NCBI GenBank assembly: GCA_903913345.1
Contig: CAIWLA010000698.1
Coordinates: 1 to 5,733 of the forward strand
From: an uncultured Magnetococcales bacterium
GTDB lineage: Bacteria > Pseudomonadota > Magnetococcia > Magnetococcales > Magnetaquicoccaceae
DNA length: 5,733 nt
Direction: 5' to 3'
Part shown: positions 1-5,733 of the stretch, piece by piece
Layout of the letters: each line of letters starts with the position of its first letter
Numbering within the stretch: position 1 is the stretch's first letter
The notes under the pieces: generated by a model
Told to the model about the DNA's origin: nothing
The model's database searches: none
The model's input: only the letters and a program-made list of their open reading frames with translations
Translations under genes and position numbers: made by a program

Positions 1-218
1 ACGTGGGGACGCAGGGGAAAGACGGGGTGGGGATTGGCACCCAGGGCGTCCTGGCAGGCGGACAACACCAGGAGACGACGCGGCGACGGTGCGGGATCGG
101 CCCGCAAACGCCCCAACAGCCGGTGCAAACGTGCCCGCACCCGGTCCCCGGCATCGGCCAGCGTGTGCCAGGCGTTGATACTGTTGGCCTTGTCATACAG
201 TGGTTGCATCGTTGACAT
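1..218 (-). CDS. Hypothetical protein, N-terminal part only (runs off left edge)
   Basis: An open frame starts at an ATG (216-218 on the plus strand reads cat) and stays open to the left edge, giving 72 complete codons. It begins MSTMQPLYDKANSINAW and later contains RRLLVLSACQDALGAN. Codons end mostly in G or C (GCC, CTG, CGG, GAC, CCC), like the kdp genes, and the opposite-strand frames read like antisense shadows, so I judge it a real gene. The next in-frame stop upstream is at 276-278, with no other ATG or GTG between, so 218 is the first possible usual start; a second ATG at 209 is less likely. An AGGGA at 229-233 lies 10 bases upstream, a weak and rather distant ribosome binding site. 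The visible part is rich in Arg and Leu (about residues 25-50), with no signal peptide or membrane span. I do not recognise the family. It is co-directional with kdp but 258 bases away, so probably not part of the K+ system. Confidence 0.6.
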   Translation of the reverse strand, partial: MSTMQPLYDKANSINAWHTLADAGDRVRARLHRLLGRLRADPAPSPRRLLVLSACQDALGANPHPVFPLRPH

Positions 219-290
219 GCGGGAGCATTCCCTGTTTGTCCATCCTTGGTGTGGCAGATGAACCTGTTGGCGGACTCAATGCCACCGCTG

Positions 291-318
291 CCGATTGGGA
301 AGCCCTCCTCCCGATCGG
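291..318. repeat. Imperfect inverted repeat (hairpin), 10-bp arms and 8-base loop
   Basis: CCGATTGGGA (291-300) pairs with TCCCGATCGG (309-318) around the loop AGCCCTCC. Nine of ten pairs are Watson-Crick. The remaining one (296 with 313) would be a U-G wobble in plus-strand RNA but an A-C mismatch in minus-strand RNA. There is no T-run after it on the minus strand and only TTTC after it on the plus strand, so it is not a convincing terminator. It sits in the leader of the left-edge gene, or between it and kdpE in a read-through transcript. Confidence 0.55.
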
Positions 319-322
319 TTTC

Positions 323-351
323 ATAATGGGAGCGGTCCCGATTTTTATCAA
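323..351 (-). promoter_or_regulatory. Candidate sigma-70-like promoter for the left-edge gene
   Basis: On the minus strand TTGATA (346-351) is five of six to the -35 consensus. After a 17-base spacer comes CATTAT (323-328), four of six to the -10 consensus. Transcription would begin near 316, leaving a leader of about 100 bases before the ATG at 218. The predicted start falls inside the hairpin at 291-318, which would put that structure at the 5' end of the message. This is a pattern match only; with a weak -10 it could be chance. Confidence 0.3.
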
Positions 352-378
352 GGTATCCGATCGGCTTGCAAATCTTTT

Positions 379-412
379 CCCTGGTTTCATCCGATCATCG
401 CTGTGACCAGGG
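379..412. repeat. Inverted repeat, 7-bp arms and 20-base loop
   Basis: CCCTGGT (379-385) and ACCAGGG (406-412) are perfect complements. On the minus strand the stem is followed by AAAAGATTT, not a T-run, and on the plus strand by CCACGG, so it does not resemble an intrinsic terminator in either direction. The loop contains one of the CCGATC words. Function unknown; chance is possible for a 7-bp match. Confidence 0.3.
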
Positions 413-476
413 CCACGGTGAGCCTCGATCAACTCCGATCCGATCTCGTTGGAATGGGAGCGCGTGATCACCCGTG

Positions 477-1172
477 TCACGACAGGACAAAACGATAGCC
501 CACACCGGATACGGTCAGGATATATCTGGGTGCGGTGGGATCCTCTTCCAGCTTGCGTCGCAGACTGGACATGTAGGTCCGCAGGGAATTGATCTTGTCG
601 GCCTTGTCCGATCCCCAGACATCACGTAACAGAGAACGGTTGGTCAACACCCGTTCGGCATTGGTCATCAGGTGCGTGAGCAAACGATACTCAATGGTGG
701 TCAAGTGCACGATCTCCCCGTTCCGGGTCACCGTGCGCAAGAGAAGATTGACCTCCACATGCCCAAAACGAACATTGGGTTCATCATCCGCGTGGGATCG
801 GGCGGAACGGCGCAACAAGGCGCGCACCCGAGCCAGCAGTTCCGGTACGCCAAAGGGTTTGACCATATAATCGTCGGCCCCCACATCCAATGCCTTGATC
901 TTGTGGGCCTCGCTGGTGCGCGCCGAGAGAACCAGAATGGGCAGGTTGGACCACGAACGGATATCCCGGATCACATCGATGCCATCCATATCCGGCAACC
1001 CCAAGTCCACAATAAGCAAGTCAGGACGACGGGTTCCGACATCCATCAGCCCCTGCGTTCCCGTTGCGGCCTCCGTCACTGTGAAATGCGCTGCCTCCAG
1101 GCCGGCCCGGACGAAGCGGCGGATTTGGGGTTCGTCCTCAATGATGATGATCAATGTCGTCGGTTCAGCCAT
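477..1172 (-). CDS. kdpE: KdpE, response regulator of the kdp operon (OmpR/PhoB family)
   Basis: A 231-residue DNA-binding response regulator that, once phosphorylated by KdpD, activates kdp transcription; it acts in the cytoplasm. The receiver domain spans about residues 6-122, with acidic residues E12 and D13, phospho-acceptor D56 in LLIVDLGLPDMDG, the switch Ser at 83 in VLSAR, and the conserved K105 in DDYMVKPF. The winged-helix domain (about 133-231) has the HLTTIEYRLL segment, the recognition region around LRTYMSSLRRKLEEDP and the typical ending GVGYRF. E. coli KdpE is about 225 residues, so this copy is complete. The start at 1172 is preferred over an in-frame ATG 30 codons upstream because a GGAGG site lies 7 bases before it, and the earlier start would add a non-homologous tail overlapping kdpD. 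Its ATG shares one base with the kdpD stop (TGATG), implying translational coupling. It is the last kdp gene here. Confidence 0.96.
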   Translation of the reverse strand: MAEPTTLIIIIEDEPQIRRFVRAGLEAAHFTVTEAATGTQGLMDVGTRRPDLLIVDLGLPDMDGIDVIRDIRSWSNLPILVLSARTSEAHKIKALDVGADDYMVKPFGVPELLARVRALLRRSARSHADDEPNVRFGHVEVNLLLRTVTRNGEIVHLTTIEYRLLTHLMTNAERVLTNRSLLRDVWGSDKADKINSLRTYMSSLRRKLEEDPTAPRYILTVSGVGYRFVLS

Positions 1173-3862
1173 CAAGATTCCTCCTCTGGAAGGGCGGGCA
1201 GATTCCCCATGGGCAGGAGAAGGACAAACTGTGCTCCCCCTTCTGGCCGATTTTCCACCCACACGGAACCCCCATGGGCTTCGACGATGGCGCGCACAAT
1301 GGCCAATCCCAAGCCAAAACCCGAGACCGTCGATTCCCGTTGGCCCCGAGTAAATTTCTCAAACAGCTTTTTCTCCATGCCAGGCGGAACACCGGGACCA
1401 TTGTCGCTCACCAAAACCTTCATAAATGCCCCATCCTGGCAGGCGGAGAGGGTGATGAGGCTCCCCGGTGGCGTGTGTTTCGCGGCGTTCTCCAGCAAAT
1501 TGTTGAAGACCCTCTCCATGAGTCCGGTATCCAGCTCCAACAGTGGCAGGTCGGCGGGAAGATCAACACGCACGAGATGATGGGTGAGCAGTGACGCGCA
1601 ACTGCCCCTGGACAACCCGATCACCTCTTCCAGGGTCTGGCACTCCCGGTTCAAGACGATATTGCCCATTTGCATGCGGGCCATGTCCAACAGGTTGTTG
1701 ATCATGGTGATGGTACGCGCCACCTCGTCCTGAATGGCCTCGGCGAGACCGGCATGCGGTTCGGGTAGGGCTGGCGTGGCCATGCGCATGGCAGAAGCCA
1801 GACCGGTGATCACCGTCAACGGGGTACGCAAATCGTGCGAGATGGCGGACAACAAGGCGTTGCGCAGACGTTCCGATTCCATGCTGACCTGGGCATCCCG
1901 TGCCAGAGTCACATAATGGATCCGTTCCATGGCAATGGCAATCAGGGTGGAACTGGTGTCGAGCAATTGCTGTTGCTCCAGAGGCATCGGCCAGGTGGCT
2001 TCGTCAGGCAGTACGGCCAGCACCCCAAACCGTTGCGTGGGAGCCTTGAGCGGGACGTAAAGGACATGGGCAGAGGGGAGCGTATCCGTTCCCAACCCGG
2101 CGTTTTGGCCATGGTCAAAACTCCACTGGGCAATGCCCGGATCGGTGGTCTGCAGATTGGCCGATCCTTCAGCCAGTTGGAGTCGTTTCTGACCATCGGG
2201 CACAAAGACGGCGACCGAGGCATTGAACCCCCGTTTGATGAAACGTTGACAAATCTCGACAATCTGTTCCTCGCGCATGGCACTGGAAAGATCGCGGGAC
2301 ATTTCATACAGGGCCTGGATCCGCTGTTCCCGTTTTCGTGCCGCCAAAACCTGAAACCGTAAACCGGCGGTGAGTTGTCCGATCACCAGAGCCACGATCA
2401 GCATGACCGCAAAGGTCACCAGATATTGGGCGTCAGACACCGCAAAGGAGAAGCGTGGTGGCACGTAAAAAAAGTCGAAGGAGGCGACAGAGAGAAACGC
2501 GGCCAGTACCGCCGCCCCCCGACCCAGGCGAACGGCGGTAAAGACCACTGCCAGCAGAAAGAGCATGACAATATTGGCCAGGTCGAGCAAATCGTGCAGC
2601 GGCGCGGTTCCCGCCGTGACCAGGGAGACGATCAACGATGCCAACCCATACGGACGCCATTCGGTCACGCTCCGTGATGTGGCGGTGGGAGGCCGTGCCG
2701 TGGTTCCCTGTTCCTCCTCATCACGGGCGATTTGGAGGAGTTCCAGATCCGGGGCCATGCGTCCGATCTTTTCGGCAAAACCATGCTGCCAGGGCAGACG
2801 CCGATACCGGTCCCGTCCCACCAGCAGGGTGCCCAGGTTGTATTCGCGGGCGTAGGCAATGACGACCTCCACCGGATCCTGCCCGGACAGATTGGCCGTG
2901 ATCGCGCCCATCTCCTGGGCCAATTTCAGGATGCCGATGATGCGCGCCCGCGCCGCTTCCGGCAAAGTCTGCATGGATGGCGTCTCGATGGCGATGGCAT
3001 GCCAGGGGGCACCGGTCTGATTGGCCCGGCGGGCGGCCCGGCGGACCAGTTTTTCACTATCCGGTCCCGGTCCCACGCACACCAGCACCGTTTCCCGGGT
3101 CGGCCAGACCGTGGTCACGGATTTTTCCCGTCGCCAGGCGCGCACATCGCCATCCACCCGGTCGGCGGTACGGCGCAGGGCCAGTTCCCGCAGGGCCAGC
3201 AGATTGCCCTTGCGGAAAAAATGGTCCATCGCCCGTTCCGCCTGCTGGGGGATATAGACCTTGCCCTCCCGAAGCCGCTGCAACAGATCTTCGGGAGGGA
3301 GGTCCACCAGCACCATTTCGTCCGCCTGGTCGATGACATGGTCGGGCACCCGCTCCGACACCCGCACCCCGGTAATCTTGCCAATCACGTCATTGAGGCT
3401 TTCGACGTGCTGGACGTTGACCGTGGTGTACACATCGATGCCCGCCGCCAACAACTCCACAATATCCTGCCACCGTTTGGGATGCCGTGATCCGGGGGCG
3501 TTGGAGTGGGCCAACTCATCCATCAGGATCAGTTGGGGTTGGCGGCGCAACGCCGCGTCCAGATCGAATTCCTCCAGAATGTGCCCTTTGTATTCGATCC
3601 GGCAGCGGGGCAAAATATCGAGCCGTTGCATCAACTCAGCGGTTTCACTGCGGCCATGGGTCTCCACCACCCCCGCCGCCACGTCTATCCCCTGGGCCTG
3701 CAATACCTGGGCGGCGGTCAACATGGCATAGGTCTTCCCCACCCCAGGACAAGCCCCGAAAAAAATTTTCAGTTTTCCTCTTTGTTCCCGCGATGCATCG
3801 GCATCCAGTTGGGCGAGGATGGCATCGGGGTTGGGCCGGGAAACTGGGGAATCAGGAGTCAT
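1172..3862 (-). CDS. kdpD: KdpD, K+/turgor-responsive sensor histidine kinase
   Basis: An inner-membrane sensor kinase of 896 residues (E. coli KdpD is 894) that controls KdpE phosphorylation in response to low K+ or osmotic stress. Domains in order: a KdpD N-terminal domain (about 28-235) with Walker A GACPGVGKT (36-44) and Walker B LILMDELAH (111-119, D115/E116); a universal-stress-like domain (about 257-380); four membrane spans (about 403-500); an Arg/Lys-rich stretch just after them (RKREQR, 509-514), as in the E. coli protein; a GAF-like region (about 520-650); then the kinase core. The core has H-box SHDLRTPL with H676, the N-box around N792 (LLENAAKH), G1 box DNGPGVP (820-826), F-box LFEKFTRG and G2 box GFGLGLAI (848-855). 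All look intact. The start at 3862 follows AAAGGTG at 3868-3874 and aligns with family N-termini; an ATG 40 codons further upstream lies within kdpC and is rejected. Its stop overlaps kdpE by one base. Confidence 0.97.
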   Translation of the reverse strand: MTPDSPVSRPNPDAILAQLDADASREQRGKLKIFFGACPGVGKTYAMLTAAQVLQAQGIDVAAGVVETHGRSETAELMQRLDILPRCRIEYKGHILEEFDLDAALRRQPQLILMDELAHSNAPGSRHPKRWQDIVELLAAGIDVYTTVNVQHVESLNDVIGKITGVRVSERVPDHVIDQADEMVLVDLPPEDLLQRLREGKVYIPQQAERAMDHFFRKGNLLALRELALRRTADRVDGDVRAWRREKSVTTVWPTRETVLVCVGPGPDSEKLVRRAARRANQTGAPWHAIAIETPSMQTLPEAARARIIGILKLAQEMGAITANLSGQDPVEVVIAYAREYNLGTLLVGRDRYRRLPWQHGFAEKIGRMAPDLELLQIARDEEEQGTTARPPTATSRSVTEWRPYGLASLIVSLVTAGTAPLHDLLDLANIVMLFLLAVVFTAVRLGRGAAVLAAFLSVASFDFFYVPPRFSFAVSDAQYLVTFAVMLIVALVIGQLTAGLRFQVLAARKREQRIQALYEMSRDLSSAMREEQIVEICQRFIKRGFNASVAVFVPDGQKRLQLAEGSANLQTTDPGIAQWSFDHGQNAGLGTDTLPSAHVLYVPLKAPTQRFGVLAVLPDEATWPMPLEQQQLLDTSSTLIAIAMERIHYVTLARDAQVSMESERLRNALLSAISHDLRTPLTVITGLASAMRMATPALPEPHAGLAEAIQDEVARTITMINNLLDMARMQMGNIVLNRECQTLEEVIGLSRGSCASLLTHHLVRVDLPADLPLLELDTGLMERVFNNLLENAAKHTPPGSLITLSACQDGAFMKVLVSDNGPGVPPGMEKKLFEKFTRGQRESTVSGFGLGLAIVRAIVEAHGGSVWVENRPEGGAQFVLLLPMGNLPALPEEES
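1180..1184 (-). promoter_or_regulatory. Ribosome binding site of kdpE
   Basis: GGAGG on the minus strand lies 7 bases before the kdpE ATG and is embedded in the last codons of kdpD (those for the Glu run at its C-terminus). It decides the kdpE start at 1172 over the longer frame. With the TGATG stop/start overlap it suggests coupled translation, which would keep KdpD and KdpE in step. Confidence 0.8.
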
Positions 3863-3867
3863 GCCGT

Positions 3868-3874
3868 CACCTTT
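3868..3874 (-). promoter_or_regulatory. Ribosome binding site of kdpD
   Basis: AAAGGTG on the minus strand; its AGG core is 7 bases before the ATG at 3862. It lies in the 41-base kdpC-kdpD gap and supports this start over the longer frame that would begin inside kdpC. I see no clear promoter or terminator in the gap, so kdpD is probably transcribed with kdpABC. Confidence 0.7.
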
Positions 3875-3903
3875 GTCTGCGTTGCGAAAATCAAAACGTC
3901 TTT

Positions 3904-4482
3904 TTAATGTTTTTTCCGCTGGTCCAGGGCCAGATTCAGGGTCAGGACATTGACCCCGGCTTCGCCCAGGATACCCAACCAACGCCCGGCGGTGTGTTGC
4001 GACACCAGATCCCGCACCGCCTGCTCGGAGAGACCCCGCTCACGCGCTACGCGGGGCACCTGCCAGAGGGCCGCCGCCGGGCTGATGTGCGGATCCAGCC
4101 CGCTGCCCGATGAGGTGACCAGATCGACGGGAATGGGCTGTTGTTGAGCCGGGTCGCTCTCCTTGAGTGCGGCGATCCGCGCCTTCACCGCCTCTTCCAG
4201 AGCCGGATTGAGCGGCCCCAGGTTGGAACCACCGGAGGAGGCGGCGTTGTAAGTCATGGGACTGGTGGCCGACAGGCGTCCCCAGAAATACGGCGGCCCC
4301 GAAAAGGTTTGCCCGATCAGTGCGGAGCCAACCACCTGGCCGTTGGTGTGCAACAGGCTGCCGGAAGCCTCATGGGGAAAGAGATATTGCGCCAGGCCCG
4401 TGATCAGGGCCGGATAGAGGCCACCGGTCAGCACGGTCATCAGGATCAGCATCACAGAGGCGGGTTTCAGTTCTTTGATCAT
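3904..4482 (-). CDS. kdpC: KdpC, potassium-transporting ATPase small subunit
   Basis: A 192-residue subunit (E. coli KdpC is about 190) of the KdpFABC K+ pump. KdpC is anchored by one N-terminal span with the rest in the periplasm, and is thought to assist assembly and ATP-driven transport. The sequence shows a single hydrophobic segment at about residues 8-32 ([20 protein letters not shown]) with MIKELKP before it. It then shows the family blocks [58 protein letters not shown] and [11 protein letters not shown]. The C-terminus ends in a short basic tail, QRKKH. The ATG at 4482 has AAGGT at 4490-4494, 7 bases upstream, and that site overlaps the kdpB TAA stop, so the two genes are likely translationally coupled. 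Nothing is missing or truncated. Confidence 0.96.
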   Translation of the reverse strand: MIKELKPASVMLILMTVLTGGLYPALITGLAQYLFPHEASGSLLHTNGQVVGSALIGQTFSGPPYFWGRLSATSPMTYNAASSGGSNLGPLNPALEEAVKARIAALKESDPAQQQPIPVDLVTSSGSGLDPHISPAAALWQVPRVARERGLSEQAVRDLVSQHTAGRWLGILGEAGVNVLTLNLALDQRKKH

Positions 4483-4489
4483 GTCAGTT

Positions 4490-4494
4490 ACCTT
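4490..4494 (-). promoter_or_regulatory. Ribosome binding site of kdpC, overlapping the kdpB stop
   Basis: AAGGT on the minus strand, 7 bases before the kdpC ATG, shares bases with the TAA stop of kdpB. Ribosomes ending kdpB would sit on this site, consistent with coupled synthesis of the two pump subunits. Confidence 0.6.
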
Positions 4495-5733
4495 ACGTCA
4501 GATGTAGAACAACCAGGATGAGATCAATGGCCTTGATGCCGACAAACGGCACCGCCAACCCGCCCAGGCCATAGACCAGCAGATTGCGTTGCAGCAGGGC
4601 GGCGGCCCCGACCGGTCGATATTCCACCCCTTTCAGGGCCAGGGGAATCAGGGCGATGATGATCAGGGCATTGAAGATGACCGCCGACAAAATGGCCGAG
4701 GCCGGAGTGGCCAATCCCATGACATTGAAGACATTCAAGTCTGGATAGGTGGCCGCAAAGGCCGCCGGGATGATGGCAAAATATTTGGCCACATCGTTGG
4801 CAATGGAAAAGGTGGTCAACGCGCCACGGGTCATCAGCATTTGCTTGCCGGTTTCCACCACTTCGATCAGCTTGGTGGGATTGGAGTCCAGGTCCACCAT
4901 GTTGCCCGCCTCCTTGGCCGCCTGGGTGCCGCTGTTCATGGCCACCGCCACGTCGGCCTGGGCCAGGGCCGGGGCATCATTGGTGCCATCGCCGGTCATG
5001 GCCACCAACCGCCCTTCCTGCTGGTATTGGCGGATCAGTTTGAGCTTGGCCTCGGGGGTGGCCTCGGCGAGAAAATCATCCACCCCGGCCTCGGCGGCGA
5101 TGGCTGCGGCGGTCAAGCGATTGTCACCGGTGATCATCACCGTCTTGATCCCCATGCGACGCAACTCGGCAAACCGCTCCTTGATGCCCCCCTTGACGAT
5201 ATCCTTCAACTCCACGACCCCCAGCACCCGGTTGCCCTCGGCCACCACCAACGGTGTGGAACCTCGGCGGGCGATGTCGTCCACAGCCATTTGGATGGCA
5301 CTGGGCCAAATACCGCCAATCGTTTCCACATATTGGTGTACGGCCTCCGAGGCCCCCTTGCGAATGGAACGACCCTGCCAATCGATCCCGCTCATGCGGG
5401 TCTGGGCGGTAAAATGGACAAAGGTTGCCCCATCGGCGTGAATGTCCCGACCCCGCTGGTGCAACTGCTCCTTGGCCAGGGTGACGATGGAACGTCCTTC
5501 CGGGGTTTCGTCCGCCAGGGAGGCCAGGAGGGCCGCTTCCGCCAGTTCTTTGTTGCTCACCCCCTGGGCCGGTGCAAACGATGAGGCTTGCCGGTTGCCC
5601 AAGGTGATGGTGCCGGTTTTATCCAACAGCAGCACATCCACATCACCGGCGGCTTCCACCGCCTTGCCGGAGGTGGCCAGGACATTTTTGCCCATCATGC
5701 GGCTCATGCCCGCTACCCCGATGGCCGAGAGCA
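4493..5733 (-). CDS. kdpB: KdpB, potassium-transporting P-type ATPase catalytic subunit (C-terminal part)
   Basis: The ATP-hydrolysing subunit of the KdpFABC K+ uptake complex in the inner membrane. Only the last 412 residues are in the window; the frame is open at the right edge and reads [14 protein letters not shown] there. Visible motifs: the phosphorylation loop [12 protein letters not shown] with the catalytic Asp at visible residue 37, the nucleotide-binding KGAS (about 125-128), MITGDN, and the hinge motif TGDGTNDAP (about 246-254). A membrane helix containing [11 protein letters not shown] has Asp and Lys at visible 313 and 316. These three positions differ by a constant 270 from E. 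coli D307, D583 and K586, so about 270 residues are missing and the full protein would be about 682 residues, the E. coli length. Two further hydrophobic segments follow, and the protein ends VVLHLT. The missing part holds the first membrane helices and the actuator domain with TGES. The internal Met at 5707 is not a start. Confidence 0.97.
   Translation of the reverse strand, partial: LSAIGVAGMSRMMGKNVLATSGKAVEAAGDVDVLLLDKTGTITLGNRQASSFAPAQGVSNKELAEAALLASLADETPEGRSIVTLAKEQLHQRGRDIHADGATFVHFTAQTRMSGIDWQGRSIRKGASEAVHQYVETIGGIWPSAIQMAVDDIARRGSTPLVVAEGNRVLGVVELKDIVKGGIKERFAELRRMGIKTVMITGDNRLTAAAIAAEAGVDDFLAEATPEAKLKLIRQYQQEGRLVAMTGDGTNDAPALAQADVAVAMNSGTQAAKEAGNMVDLDSNPTKLIEVVETGKQMLMTRGALTTFSIANDVAKYFAIIPAAFAATYPDLNVFNVMGLATPASAILSAVIFNALIIIALIPLALKGVEYRPVGAAALLQRNLLVYGLGGLAVPFVGIKAIDLILVVLHLT

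Larger units (their letters stand above)
291..445. repeat. Cluster of CCGAT / CCGATC words
   Basis: CCGAT occurs at 291, 311, 338, 357, 391, 435 and 440. The copies at 311 and 357 are extended to the perfect palindrome CCGATCGG, and those at 391, 435 and 440 read CCGATC. Spacing is irregular (20, 27, 19, 34, 44 and 5 bases), so this is not a CRISPR or a simple tandem array. It could be operator half-sites, a degraded repetitive element, or arms of alternative hairpins. Confidence 0.5.
311..462. repeat. Dispersed direct repeat, CCGATC-N7/8-AATGGGAGCG
   Basis: Positions 311-334 and 440-462 both begin with CCGATC and end with AATGGGAGCG, with 8 and 7 differing bases between. The copies are 129 bases apart. 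The word GGTTTCAT (317-324, part of the first copy) recurs at 383-390. The region therefore looks like a mosaic of duplicated short segments. Confidence 0.45.
219..476. other. Intergenic region between kdpE and the left-edge gene, rich in short repeats
   Basis: This 258-base stretch has no gene I can support. It holds seven CCGAT words, two of them the palindrome CCGATCGG, a 10-base word AATGGGAGCG present twice, an octamer GGTTTCAT present twice, one good hairpin and a weaker inverted repeat. A palindrome GTGATCAC (464-471) lies just after the kdpE stop. A plausible promoter faces the left-edge gene. I found no GC-rich stem followed by a T-run on the minus strand, so there is no visible intrinsic terminator for the kdp operon. 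A 95-codon minus-strand frame crosses the region, but it starts at GTG with no ribosome binding site and its latter half uses codons rare in the neighbours (AGG, AGA, ATA, CGA). Confidence 0.7.

Noticed and set aside
461..474. Near-palindrome centred on TGATCA just after kdpE
   Set aside because: It has no loop and no T-run, so it is not a terminator. A site this short occurs by chance and I have no regulator to link to it.
219..476. CRISPR array or tRNA in the repeat-rich stretch
   Set aside because: The repeats are too short and irregularly spaced for CRISPR, and no cloverleaf or tRNA-like conserved bases are visible.
193..480. A 95-codon minus-strand frame starting at a GTG that overlaps the kdpE stop (GTGA), containing an internal MKP repeat
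   Set aside because: There is no ribosome binding site before the GTG. Its latter half uses codons rare in the neighbouring genes, it overlaps the better-supported left-edge gene, and its product resembles no family I know. The four-base overlap is suggestive but not enough.
1173..1262. N-terminal extension of KdpE by 30 residues
   Set aside because: It would overlap the kdpD kinase end, is unlike response regulator N-termini, and the internal ATG has a much better ribosome binding site.
672..1580. Long plus-strand frame (302 codons) opposite kdpE and kdpD
   Set aside because: It lies antisense to two clearly conserved genes and spans their junction; its composition is typical of a mirror frame in GC-rich DNA.
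3863..3982. N-terminal extension of KdpD by 40 residues
   Set aside because: It lies mostly over the end of kdpC in another frame. The start at 3862 has a good ribosome binding site and gives the usual family length.
4589..5584. Long plus-strand frame (331 codons) opposite kdpB
   Set aside because: It is an antisense shadow of the kdpB codons, rich in Gly, His and Gln, and without family motifs.

Overview
The window carries the 3' part of a high-affinity potassium uptake (kdp) operon, read on the minus strand. From the right edge leftwards the order is kdpB (3' part), kdpC, kdpD, kdpE, then a 258-base non-coding stretch and the start of an unrecognised gene that runs off the left edge. The DNA is GC-rich with strongly G/C-ending codons. 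KdpC, KdpD and KdpE are close in length and motif layout to the Escherichia coli proteins, so a Gram-negative bacterium, most likely a proteobacterium, fits best. I cannot name the genus from sequence alone.

Region by region: 4493-5733 is the C-terminal 412 residues of KdpB, the P-type ATPase subunit. 3904-4482 is KdpC, the small single-span partner. 1172-3862 is KdpD, a full-length sensor histidine kinase. 477-1172 is KdpE, its OmpR-family response regulator. The genes are tightly packed: 10 bases between kdpB and kdpC, 41 between kdpC and kdpD, and a one-base TGATG overlap between kdpD and kdpE. Each start has a purine-rich ribosome binding site at a good distance. This looks like one transcription unit in which the pump and its own K+/turgor-sensing two-component system are made together. 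The main promoter, kdpA and any kdpF would lie beyond the right edge.

All catalytic and phospho-acceptor residues I could check are intact, so nothing suggests decay of the kdp system. The less ordinary part is 219-476. It has many CCGAT/ATCGG words, two long-range direct repeats, an imperfect 10-bp hairpin, a 7-bp inverted repeat and a plausible promoter pointing at the left-edge gene. No canonical terminator follows kdpE. I see no clear new system here; the left-edge gene and its repeat-rich leader are the only parts the kdp annotation does not explain.
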